Shown here: piece by piece, positions 1 through 7,249 of the stretch
How the letters are laid out: each line of letters begins with the position of its first letter
Position numbering within the stretch: the first letter of the stretch is position 1
Assembly (NCBI GenBank): GCA_017941505.1
Contig: JAGAWH010000206.1
Span: forward strand, 1 to 14,593
Reading direction: 5' to 3'
Length of the DNA stretch: 14,593 nucleotides
DNA from: Faecalicoccus sp.
Lineage (GTDB): Bacteria > Bacillota_I > Bacilli_A > Erysipelotrichales > Erysipelotrichaceae
Notes under the pieces: model-generated
Databases searched by the model: none
The model's input: only the letters and a program-made list of their open reading frames with translations
What the model was told of the DNA's origin: nothing
Position numbers and translations under genes: made by a program

Positions 1-423
1 CCCAGCGGTACCGGTAAGACTACGCAATACCGCTTATGGAGAAATATTGATACAACGGTAAGAATGATCAATGGGGATAAGCCGATCCTTGAAAATCGCA
101 ACAATCAAATTATTGCGCACTCTTCTCCATGGAATGGAAAAGAAAAATATGGGGCTGCCGGTATATCTGTCCCGCTTAAGGCAATCATTCTTTTGGAACA
201 GGGAATTGACAACAAGATTCAACATATATCCGGTTTTGATGCCGTCATCCCTTTATTTACTCAATTTATTGCGTATGCCTACAATACTTCTATTTTGGAA
301 AAGGAAGCATTCTTTCTTGATAAAATGTTAGATGCAGTTCCTGTATGGAAGCTTATGAATAAAGGCGATATCGATTCCGCAGTATTGACGCACAATACAT
401 TGGAGGCTTATTATGGCTTATAA
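1..423 (+). CDS. HPr-kinase-like P-loop kinase, C-terminal part (5' end outside window)
   Basis: The reading frame is open from base 1, so the gene starts upstream and only its last 140 codons are present. The visible part opens with PSGTGKTT, the end of a Walker A nucleotide-binding loop. About 15 residues later comes RMINGDKPIL, resembling the strand carrying the second acidic motif of HPr kinases. SPWNGKEKYG followed by VPLKAIILLEQG matches the pattern of the HprK-related kinases found beside PqqD-type proteins and in lasso-peptide clusters, where they phosphorylate a serine of the peptide. True HprK works on HPr in sugar regulation; the PqqD neighbours make that role unlikely. The stop overlaps the next start by 11 nt, indicating coupled translation. 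The family is a confident assignment from motifs; the substrate is unknown. The N-terminal domain cannot be judged. Confidence 0.8.
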   Translation, partial: PSGTGKTTQYRLWRNIDTTVRMINGDKPILENRNNQIIAHSSPWNGKEKYGAAGISVPLKAIILLEQGIDNKIQHISGFDAVIPLFTQFIAYAYNTSILEKEAFFLDKMLDAVPVWKLMNKGDIDSAVLTHNTLEAYYGL

Positions 424-694
424 GATACGAGATGGAGTCATATTAGTTTTAATACAGGATGTATATCTTATTGTTTCATGCAGTTCATGTTGGGATGAAT
501 GCCCATATATTACTGAAACCAATGAAATGGGAGCTCTGATTTGGAATGAGCTCAAGAATAAAAAAGAAGTTTACGAGATTGTAGATAGAATCCTGGATGA
601 ATATGATATAAAAGATAAAGCACAAATAGAACAAGATGTGAATCAATTCATTAAAAATATGATAGAATCAAAGTATCTGATAAAGGAGGAATGA
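413..694 (+). CDS. PqqD-family (RRE-like) protein 1
   Basis: A 93-residue protein with the PqqD layout: a short beta-rich N-terminus (IRDGVILVLIQDVYLIV), the turn region TETNEMGALIWNEL that begins the winged-helix part, and a helical C-terminal half ending in FIKNMIESKYLIKE. PqqD proteins are cytoplasmic peptide chaperones or recognition elements (RRE fold) that bind the leader of a modified peptide and present it to an enzyme. The start at 413 has GGAGG at 402-406, six bases upstream, inside the kinase gene. Four cysteine or tryptophan residues cluster around C23-C30 (residues CSSCWDEC), which is unusual for the family and could bind metal or form disulfides. Its partner peptide is not known. 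Confidence 0.83.
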   Translation: MAYKIRDGVILVLIQDVYLIVSCSSCWDECPYITETNEMGALIWNELKNKKEVYEIVDRILDEYDIKDKAQIEQDVNQFIKNMIESKYLIKEE

Positions 695-699
695 TCGTA

Positions 700-1077
700 A
701 TGAAAAATAAAAAAGTTATTATCATCATTGCAGCACTTTTGTTAGCTGCTTTGTGTGGATTTTTAGTTTTCGGCAATAAACAACAGGAAGAAACTGTTCC
801 GGAAGGTGGTTTACAGTTAGGTTTGACCGAGGAAGAAAAAGAAGACTCAAAAGATAAAGAGGATTCCAAGAAAGAAGATTCTGAAAAGAAGGATGAAGAA
901 TCTAAGGATGAATCGAAAAAGGAAGACTCCCAGGGAAATACACAGGGAGGAAGTAATTCTTCTTCGGATACCCAGACAGAAGAGAATACAATTCCGGAAG
1001 GCGGCCAGGCTGTTGATAACGGAGATGGATCGGTCACAATTATCATTAATGATGATGAGGATACCTTTGGCTTATAA
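700..1077 (+). CDS. Small single-pass membrane protein with charged low-complexity tail
   Basis: I do not recognise a family. Two ATGs are possible, at 691 and 700. GGAGG at 685-689 lies only 1 nt from the first but 10 nt from the second, so 700 is preferred, giving 125 residues. Residues 6-24 form a hydrophobic segment (VIIIIAALLLAALCGFLV) after a basic start, so the protein is probably anchored by its N-terminus with the rest outside. The cysteine at 19 is preceded by Leu, so it is not a lipobox. Residues 44-77 are almost only K, E, D and S. The motif T-[VI]-P-E-G-G occurs before (32-37) and after (97-102) this spacer, and the C-terminus is acidic (NDDEDTFGL). It lies between PqqD 1 and the nucleotidyltransferase and overlaps the latter by 1 nt, so it probably belongs to the same pathway, possibly as substrate. 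Confidence 0.8.
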   Translation: MKNKKVIIIIAALLLAALCGFLVFGNKQQEETVPEGGLQLGLTEEEKEDSKDKEDSKKEDSEKKDEESKDESKKEDSQGNTQGGSNSSSDTQTEENTIPEGGQAVDNGDGSVTIIINDDEDTFGL

Positions 1078-2225
1078 TGGAATCCTATCTTGAATTATTA
1101 CATCTTCTGGAAGGATTTGTACATGGACATAAACCGGATATACGAAAAGATGCGAACTTCTCTAAAATCTATAAACTAAGCAATATTCATTCGATTACAG
1201 GTGTTGTAGGATACATGTCTTATCAATATCCTTCTTTGATTCCAAGCCCATGGAAAGAAAAGTTTGAATATGATTCCGCAGCTTCTGTCGGGATCATGTC
1301 CTTAAAAATGGAGCAGCTCAAAACAATTGAAAAAATATTTGAATCGCAGGGTATTTCCTATCTTCTTTTTAAGGGGGCAGTGATCAAAGATGTTTATCCA
1401 GTACAAGAGCTTCGTACTTTTGGAGATATTGATTTGTTGATTCATCCGGAAGATAGAGATAAAGTAAATTCATTGTTTATAAAGAATGGGTTTGTGTGCA
1501 CGGAAAACTGGGAACCGGTATACTCGTATCATAAATCAAAGTCTATCTATGAGGTGCACACGGAACTTCTTGATACACAGGTAGCTAAGTGCAATATATT
1601 CTTTAAGGACAATACGTGGGAGTGTGCTGTTCCTCTGACAAAGTACCGATATACATTTACCGATGAATATCATTTCGTATATCTGATGACGCATCTTGCC
1701 AAACATGTAAAAGGATCCGGTGCCGGAGTTAGGATGATTCTGGATCTAGCCTTAATGATTGAAAAACGTAATCTGGATTTTGAATGGATTGAATCTGTAT
1801 TGAAGATAACGGGATTGACTTCATTTTCAAATTATATCTTTGCGTTTCTGTCTGAATATCTGAATTGCGATGTGCCGATGGATTATGAAATTCCGGAAGA
1901 TTTATCTTTGTTTATGGAATACATCATGGAGGCTGGAATCTTTGGGAAAGATGGACGTGATATGGGAGTAGCGGCTTTAAAAACATCCAAAAGCTCCAAG
2001 TATTCACAGATAGTACGTTACATCTTTCCTAAGGCTGAAACCATATCTTCCAGATATACCTACCTTCAAAAACGTCCATATCTTTTGCCGGTGGCATGGG
2101 TCCATCGGGCAGTGATTACTGCCTCTCATACCGGACATCACATATCACGGGCTGTATCTATGGCAAAGGCGGATGAAAAAGAAGTAGATCGTTTAAAAAA
2201 GATGAATGAGAGTTTAGGTCTATGA
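1077..2225 (+). CDS. Nucleotidyltransferase family protein (NTP_transf_5 type)
   Basis: A 382-residue cytoplasmic protein. The segment LLFKGAVIKDVYP...LRTFGDIDLLI at residues 96-122 is the signature of the NTP_transf_5 group of polymerase-beta-like nucleotidyltransferases. KG at 99-100 precedes the metal-binding GDID, with Asp117 and Asp119 as expected catalytic residues. The helical C-terminal half, with MTHLAKHVKGSG at about 202-213, is typical of the family. Members occur next to HprK-like kinases and PqqD proteins, and in at least one lasso-peptide cluster (pseudomycoidin) the homologue modifies the phosphorylated peptide. The start codon overlaps the preceding stop (TAATG) with only a weak upstream GAGG, so translation is probably coupled. 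Fold and active site are clear; the transferred group and acceptor are not. Confidence 0.87.
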   Translation: MESYLELLHLLEGFVHGHKPDIRKDANFSKIYKLSNIHSITGVVGYMSYQYPSLIPSPWKEKFEYDSAASVGIMSLKMEQLKTIEKIFESQGISYLLFKGAVIKDVYPVQELRTFGDIDLLIHPEDRDKVNSLFIKNGFVCTENWEPVYSYHKSKSIYEVHTELLDTQVAKCNIFFKDNTWECAVPLTKYRYTFTDEYHFVYLMTHLAKHVKGSGAGVRMILDLALMIEKRNLDFEWIESVLKITGLTSFSNYIFAFLSEYLNCDVPMDYEIPEDLSLFMEYIMEAGIFGKDGRDMGVAALKTSKSSKYSQIVRYIFPKAETISSRYTYLQKRPYLLPVAWVHRAVITASHTGHHISRAVSMAKADEKEVDRLKKMNESLGL

Positions 2226-2476
2226 AAGGAACATATAAAATCAAGCCATATTTTGATACCTATGTGGTATATGGAACAGGGGATAGCTCATGGAATCCCA
2301 AAGCGATGTTAGTGCTCAATGAAGTTGGGTACACGATCTTTACTTTGCTTGAAAAGAATGCTTCTGTAGAATCTATCGTAGATACATTAACCAACGAATA
2401 TGATGTAACAAACGAAATAGCTTTAAACGATACCCTGGCATTTATTGAAATATTAAAAAAGAAGAATATGATTTAA
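2222..2476 (+). CDS. PqqD-family (RRE-like) protein 2
   Basis: An 84-residue protein overlapping the nucleotidyltransferase by four bases (ATGA). It has beta strands at the N-terminus (YKIKPYFDTYVVYGTG), then LNEVGYTIFTLLEKNASVESIVDTLTNEY, which is the standard PqqD helix-turn region, and a helical end FIEILKKKNMI. It is clearly divergent from the first PqqD-like protein in this operon, so the two may recognise different partners or different parts of one substrate. It is the last gene before a strong terminator. Family confidence is good; the role as leader-peptide binder is inferred from PqqD and lasso B1 homologues. Confidence 0.78.
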   Translation: MKGTYKIKPYFDTYVVYGTGDSSWNPKAMLVLNEVGYTIFTLLEKNASVESIVDTLTNEYDVTNEIALNDTLAFIEILKKKNMI

Positions 2477-2482
2477 AGAGTG

Positions 2483-2520
2483 TACGCCTCTAAAACTTGT
2501 GTTTTAGAGGCGTATTTTTT
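2483..2520 (+). terminator. Rho-independent terminator of the kinase/PqqD/nucleotidyltransferase operon
   Basis: A perfect 14-bp stem (2483-2496 with 2501-2514) has a TTGT loop and is followed directly by six Ts at 2515-2520. It begins six bases after the stop codon of the second PqqD-like gene and separates this operon from the surface-protein genes. Confidence 0.93.
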
Positions 2521-2735
2521 ATGTGCTCAATTATAGGTGCTGAGTGTGTTTTTGATTACTTTGAGTAGTTAGTGGAATGATCTTTTTGAGAAATTAGATA
2601 AAAATCATTTGGTAGAAACCTTTTTAAATCACCCTTTTTTGTGTATAATGATAAAAGGAATAGGACAACATATAATAAATAGGATGTCTATACCGTTTAT
2701 GTTTGTTCAATAATTATACAAGGGAGGGCATAAGA
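2521..2735 (+). promoter_or_regulatory. Intergenic leader with candidate promoter for the 1341-aa surface protein
   Basis: This AT-rich gap holds no gene. TATAAT at 2644-2649 is a perfect -10 hexamer. The sequence 17 bp upstream of it, TTTTTA at 2621-2626, is a poor -35. A second TATAAT at 2671-2676 has no better -35. The untranslated leader would be about 80 nt. AGGGAGG at 2721-2727 is the ribosome site for the start at 2736. I see no riboswitch or clear operator. Confidence 0.45.
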
Positions 2736-5700
2736 ATGAAAGGAAAACGTATAATCTCTTCGTTATTGTCAATGGCGATGATCTTTTCTTTGAATGCCGG
2801 TATTTCATTTGCCGATGAAGTACCTGTAGAACAAGAGCCAATGGTAGAAGAGCAGCCTGTAGAGAATTCACCAATTGACCAAGAGCCTGTTGTCGAAGAG
2901 AGTCCTGTGATCGAAGAGAATCCGGTGATTGACCAAGAGCCGCAGGTTGAATCGGAAAAAGAGGAAAATCTGTATCCGGCACAAACCTTTACTAAGACAA
3001 CACCGGATGGAAAGATTACCGTAGAAGTCACAGCACCGGAAGGAGCTTTACCTCAAGATGCTTCTATGAGAGTAGAAAATGTCAATCAATCTACTGTCAG
3101 TCCGTTAGTAGATCCTCTGGTTGATGGAAATATTGAATCTATCTCTGCAGTCGATGTGATATTTACCGGCAGTGATGGAAATATGATTGAACCGTTAACG
3201 GAGATCATTGTGAATATTAAAACCAATGAGCTTACTGCTGCAGATCGATATGAATTAGTTCATATTGATCAGGCATATGTAGCTGAAAATATTCCGGATG
3301 AAAAGGTCATTGGCATCAACAATACCGAAGCTACCTTTGCCACAGATGTATTCTCCATTTATGTGATCGTCAGTGTAACAGAGACAGGTGCAATTGATTT
3401 TGATCAGACTTTTGGATCAAACCATATCATTGTCAATGCACCGGATGGAGCCTTTGCTCCGGGTACGGAAATGGTAATTTCAAGCTGTGATGATAAAGAT
3501 GTAGTAAATTCCATTATTTCTAAATATTCCAACAACAATGGAATTGAACTCTTTTTACTCGACATCAGCTTCTATAAAGATGGAGTAGAAGTTGAACCGG
3601 CATTACCGGTAAGTGTTACCTGGGAATCCGGTTATATTCAGGGATCTCAATCCGAAATTGTCCATGTATTGAATAATGGGAAAGTTGAAAATGTCAATGC
3701 TGCCATAAATGGTGGAACCGTTTCTTTTACTGCGGAAAGCTTTTCACCATATGGAGTTGTTACAATTCATCAAAATACCGTACCAGTTTCAAACTTTACT
3801 TTTCATCCAGCCAGTGCAGGACAGGGAATCACCGATGATATTAAATCCGGCAACATTGCGACAAATGCACCGCGCATTGAGGATTATGCCTTTGAAAAAG
3901 CGACTATTTCTGTATATGATGAGACAACGCAAAGATATAACGATGTAGAGGTAATCGAAGTAGGTGCTTTCAAACTTCAATACGATGATGGACGACCGGA
4001 AGAATATAATGTTTTCTACCGTACAGCTGAATCGATGCAGGTGACTGACATGATTGTATTGTTGGCAGAAGATGAAAAAATCACACTACATTATTCCAGT
4101 GCCCCATTACATGTTACTTATAAGATCATTTATGACGGAGTGGAATATACATTAACTTCTGAACAGATCATGAATAAAACTATCCCTGATGAGTTAAAAG
4201 CTGTATTGGGTGAAGATGGAGATAATGTGGTATTAAGCGGACCGGAAGTTATTGCGCAAAATCAGGCATATGAGTATGCGATTAATGTGAATGTTCCAAG
4301 AGGCTACAGTGCTTCTACTACACTCAATAATAGAAATTTAGGTGATTTAGGTGCGAATACAGAACCTACATATCAGGTATCCGGTGATGGAACCATTACC
4401 TCAAGCGGAGAATTGAAACTGAAGGATACCTATACAATTACGGCTTCAACGACCAATCAAACGGTTGTGATGAATCTTTCCAAGCGGGATAGCTTCACAT
4501 TTGATGCTTCGTATTTCTTACGCACAAAGTATACGGGTGGATCAACAACAACCTATGGTGATAGCACTGTTTCTCCGGCATCTGCCAATGCCCGTATCAC
4601 CGGTGATAGATCACTTTCAGCAGGTAAGAAAACATTTACAGGTAATACTGTAAGCTGGACATTTACCACCAATAACACGGAAAACAGTTCCTGGTGGTTA
4701 GATGCCTTAGAAATCAATGGAACTTCATTGAATGTTCCTTATGTAGGAGCGGGTCAGACGATCAGCGAACCGGTAGTAAAGACAACCGAATTACCAAGCG
4801 GAACTATCATTACTGTTTCACTCAATAGTGTTACCGGGTCGGGCAGGTCGGAACGAAGAACCTATACTGTTTCTGCTTCTAATGCATATGAGAATATTGT
4901 AATTTCAAGTGGTAATATTTATAACTCCAATAACTCTACCGAGATTATTCCGGAAGTATTGGATAATGTGAATTATCAGTTCTATGGATATACGACCAGT
5001 GATTATGCCAATGCGCATAATGGACTTGGATGGCAGAATTGGGTTGCCGGAAATCCAATTGCGGTTGGAGATTATGCTTCAACCGGTAACCGTTACAACT
5101 ACAATATGTATGGCTACGACCAGGCTGTTAATCAGGCTATGCACTTTAGCTTACCGGAAGGTTACGCAAACCCTGAGATTGCCTATGTTACAAGTACAGA
5201 AGGTGATTTAAGCAGCTATATCGGCGGTGTAACCCTTGGAACAAGAACGTCAGATGGATATTATCCGATTACTTCACAACCGACTAACAATTATTATAAT
5301 TTCCGGATTACAGGACTCGGAAACGATAATAAATTAGGATTATTACGTATTCGTTCTAAATTGATGCGCTTTGGCGTAAGCTACAGCTCTGCCTCTGATG
5401 GACCGGCAAATCCGGAAAATCTGCCTGAATTTGATACCGGTGGATATTATGGAGATGGAACCCTTCAGGGATATAACGTAGTGGATAATAAGATTATCAC
5501 GATTAGTAAAAATAATTTGAAAGATCCAAACAACCAGTATGTCTTCCTGTATTACACCATCGATGGTGGTCCTAGTGATAAAACCTATGCACCGGGTCAG
5601 AAATTAGAAGGAGCAGCATTCTCAGAATTTATCTCATATGCCCAGTATGATTCCGGTAAAGGCGAATATGTAGTTCCATTGGTTGCACATTGGGCAAGAA

Positions 5701-6761
5701 AAGAAGAAGTTGAAACCGTAACGGTTATGGTTGAATTCTATTTAGATGGATCCAGTGAACCGGTAGACAGATCTGCTCCGCTGCAGGTTGCCAAGGGAAG
5801 TTCCATATATATCGATATTGATTCCGATGACATGGATGCCTTCATGGATCAATACAATTGGGAACTATTCTATGATGAAGCAACTTCCGATGTATATGAA
5901 AGTAAGATTCAGGAAGACAGAACCTTTACTGTTCAATGTTACAGCAAATTCTATGTATACCGTTCCGGTACAGGAGAATTAGAATTACATACCAAGAAGG
6001 AATTATTAAGCGGTGGATCGATTGGAGCTTATGATGTCTACAGCCATGTCGAAAGCACACTGGCAGATGGATTATTATACGGTGGATATTATCTGGATTA
6101 TGATGCCGATACGTCGGAAGCCATTTCAACGGCTGCCAAAAATGATGCCTTATATGGAGAAATCACGCCGATGCAGGTATCCAACTTATCCAACGGCGGT
6201 TATGAAGTAGTCGCAACAGGATTGCCTGTTTATGATTTAAATACATGCGGAACGGGTGCATGGAGTAATCCTCAAAGCTCAAGAACCGTAAGTGTTCCTA
6301 CCGCTCAAAAAGGTGACCATTTACCAACCATCTATTACGTCAAGGAAGTACCGGATGCATATTTGAGCAACTACAGTGAAATGATCTACAAGAAAGCGGA
6401 TAAGAAGGTTGTTAACTTATTCCAGATGTCTGCAGTAGATGATCTAAACTACAGCCAGACCGGATTTGTAGTAGAAGACGCAAACCACAATGCGGTTGTC
6501 GTACGTACATTCATCTTCCAGCAGGAATCCGGTAAAACAAGTGTTCGCCGTGCAGATTTGGCATTTGATCCAATTGTGAATCAAAGTTATCTGACATATC
6601 TGGATGTGAAAAATAAATTAGGCGAAGATTATGTGACAACAGCCAACAAGCAGTTTAGTGTAACTCCGTATTGGATCACAATGGATGGTGTTCAGATCAA
6701 CGGTAAGACACGTACGATCAATATGGGTAATCTCGAGTACGATAACGTAACTGTCAGCTAA
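2736..6761 (+). CDS. Large secreted beta-rich surface protein, 1341 aa
   Basis: The frame is open from a TTG at 2703, but the ATG at 2736 follows AGGGAGG and begins a good signal peptide (MKGKRIISSLLSMAMIFSLN, cleavage after ISFA at residue 26), so 2736 is chosen. Residues 27-78 are a Glu/Pro/Val linker with repeated [D/E]-Q-E-P-V-V-E-E-type units. Two related beta domains follow, at about 85-215 and 222-345. Each has a 'V.APEGA...G..M' opening and a 'V.FY..G.E.EP..PV.V' core, as in large surface proteins of gut Bacillota. The rest is beta-rich, Ser/Thr/Asn/Tyr-rich sequence that I cannot assign. It ends at NLEYDNVTVS with no LPXTG motif, hydrophobic tail, cell-wall-binding repeat or SLH domain, so retention is unexplained. 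It is the first gene of a two-gene unit with the EF-hand protein. Confidence 0.88.
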   Translation: MKGKRIISSLLSMAMIFSLNAGISFADEVPVEQEPMVEEQPVENSPIDQEPVVEESPVIEENPVIDQEPQVESEKEENLYPAQTFTKTTPDGKITVEVTAPEGALPQDASMRVENVNQSTVSPLVDPLVDGNIESISAVDVIFTGSDGNMIEPLTEIIVNIKTNELTAADRYELVHIDQAYVAENIPDEKVIGINNTEATFATDVFSIYVIVSVTETGAIDFDQTFGSNHIIVNAPDGAFAPGTEMVISSCDDKDVVNSIISKYSNNNGIELFLLDISFYKDGVEVEPALPVSVTWESGYIQGSQSEIVHVLNNGKVENVNAAINGGTVSFTAESFSPYGVVTIHQNTVPVSNFTFHPASAGQGITDDIKSGNIATNAPRIEDYAFEKATISVYDETTQRYNDVEVIEVGAFKLQYDDGRPEEYNVFYRTAESMQVTDMIVLLAEDEKITLHYSSAPLHVTYKIIYDGVEYTLTSEQIMNKTIPDELKAVLGEDGDNVVLSGPEVIAQNQAYEYAINVNVPRGYSASTTLNNRNLGDLGANTEPTYQVSGDGTITSSGELKLKDTYTITASTTNQTVVMNLSKRDSFTFDASYFLRTKYTGGSTTTYGDSTVSPASANARITGDRSLSAGKKTFTGNTVSWTFTTNNTENSSWWLDALEINGTSLNVPYVGAGQTISEPVVKTTELPSGTIITVSLNSVTGSGRSERRTYTVSASNAYENIVISSGNIYNSNNSTEIIPEVLDNVNYQFYGYTTSDYANAHNGLGWQNWVAGNPIAVGDYASTGNRYNYNMYGYDQAVNQAMHFSLPEGYANPEIAYVTSTEGDLSSYIGGVTLGTRTSDGYYPITSQPTNNYYNFRITGLGNDNKLGLLRIRSKLMRFGVSYSSASDGPANPENLPEFDTGGYYGDGTLQGYNVVDNKIITISKNNLKDPNNQYVFLYYTIDGGPSDKTYAPGQKLEGAAFSEFISYAQYDSGKGEYVVPLVAHWARKEEVETVTVMVEFYLDGSSEPVDRSAPLQVAKGSSIYIDIDSDDMDAFMDQYNWELFYDEATSDVYESKIQEDRTFTVQCYSKFYVYRSGTGELELHTKKELLSGGSIGAYDVYSHVESTLADGLLYGGYYLDYDADTSEAISTAAKNDALYGEITPMQVSNLSNGGYEVVATGLPVYDLNTCGTGAWSNPQSSRTVSVPTAQKGDHLPTIYYVKEVPDAYLSNYSEMIYKKADKKVVNLFQMSAVDDLNYSQTGFVVEDANHNAVVVRTFIFQQESGKTSVRRADLAFDPIVNQSYLTYLDVKNKLGEDYVTTANKQFSVTPYWITMDGVQINGKTRTINMGNLEYDNVTVS

Positions 6762-6773
6762 GGAGGGAGAATT

Positions 6774-7055
6774 ATGGCAAAGAAAATGTATATCAGTCCT
6801 CTTTTCTCAGGAGGTTTAGTGGATGGCGGTGAACACACAGAGCCATATACAAACAGTGAGGAAATTTATTCTCCGGATAATCCTTCCAGTCTATATCCTG
6901 ACTTTATTGGTTTGAGCACGGATCAAATATTGAATGTGATGAGCTTGAGCCCTGCACAGGCAAGAGCATTAGATACAAGTAAAGATGGAGCGATAGATTT
7001 GGATGAATATCTAGCTGCATTCCCGGAGACATCAGGTTCCGGTGATCCTGAATAA
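6774..7055 (+). CDS. 93-aa leaderless protein with single EF-hand loop; possible RiPP-like substrate
   Basis: AGGAGGG at 6761-6767 overlaps the preceding stop codon and lies six bases before this ATG, so the two genes are co-transcribed and probably coupled. There is no signal peptide or membrane segment. Residues 67-78 (DTSKDGAIDLDE) fit the canonical 12-residue EF-hand loop with ligands at 1, 3, 5, 9 and 12. A helix (STDQILNVMSLSPAQARAL) precedes it and EYLAAF follows. There is only one loop, so it may dimerise or pair with a partner; a dockerin half is an alternative. The N-terminus has Y6, P9, F11 and G13-G14, resembling the Y-x-x-P-x-L-x-x-x-G leader motif bound by RRE/PqqD proteins, which are encoded about 4 kb upstream. 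The tail SGSGDPE is Ser/Gly rich. The gene is well supported; the substrate idea is speculative. Confidence 0.82.
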   Translation: MAKKMYISPLFSGGLVDGGEHTEPYTNSEEIYSPDNPSSLYPDFIGLSTDQILNVMSLSPAQARALDTSKDGAIDLDEYLAAFPETSGSGDPE

Positions 7056-7074
7056 TTAGATAATATTGAATAAG

Positions 7075-7110
7075 ATGCGTGAAGGAAACTTCCTTCGCGC
7101 ATTTATTGTT
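7075..7110 (+). terminator. Hairpin terminator after the EF-hand protein gene
   Basis: A 12- to 13-bp stem, ATGCGTGAAGGAA with TTCCTTCGCGCAT and one G-T pair, occupies 7075-7102. It is followed by the T-rich but interrupted run TTATTGTTT. It lies 20 nt after the stop codon. The weak T tract makes it less certain than the terminator at 2483. Confidence 0.65.
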
Positions 7111-7131
7111 TGAAGAATCAAAGGATTGTTA

Positions 7132-7162
7132 TTGAATTACTCGTTATAAAATGTTTTATAAT
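7132..7162 (+). promoter_or_regulatory. Candidate promoter for the LRR/transglutaminase operon
   Basis: TTGAAT (7132-7137) and TATAAT (7157-7162) are separated by 19 bp. The -10 overlaps an 18-bp AT-rich palindrome (7144-7161) that could be a protein-binding site. An alternative is TTGACT at 7199-7204 with TACAAA at 7221-7226 (16-bp spacing), which would leave a very short leader before the AGGAGG at 7239-7244. The choice is not decided by sequence alone. Confidence 0.35.
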
Positions 7163-7249
7163 TATCATGGCAATTAATTCATTGATTTGTTTGTATATTT
7201 GACTTAAATGTAATATTATTTACAAAAGGTCAATGAAGAGGAGGATATG

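Noticed and set aside
651..1046. 131-codon minus-strand Ser-rich ORF
   Set aside because: It is the complement of the Lys/Glu/Asp/Ser-repeat tail of the membrane protein; the low-complexity sequence keeps both strands open.
413..2225. Kinase, membrane protein and nucleotidyltransferase all end in Gly-Leu
   Set aside because: This reads like a shared C-terminal tag, but at each site the stop region overlaps or touches the next start codon (TTATGGCTTATAA, TTATAATG, CTATGA), which constrains the last codons. No functional meaning is needed.
2703..2735. Upstream TTG start adding 11 residues to the large surface protein
   Set aside because: The AGGGAGG ribosome site lies inside this extension, and the signal peptide is only normal when translation begins at the ATG at 2736.
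7144..7162. Palindrome as an intrinsic terminator
   Set aside because: The stem is only A-T pairs with a 2-nt centre and has no following T run; the real terminator is at 7075-7102.
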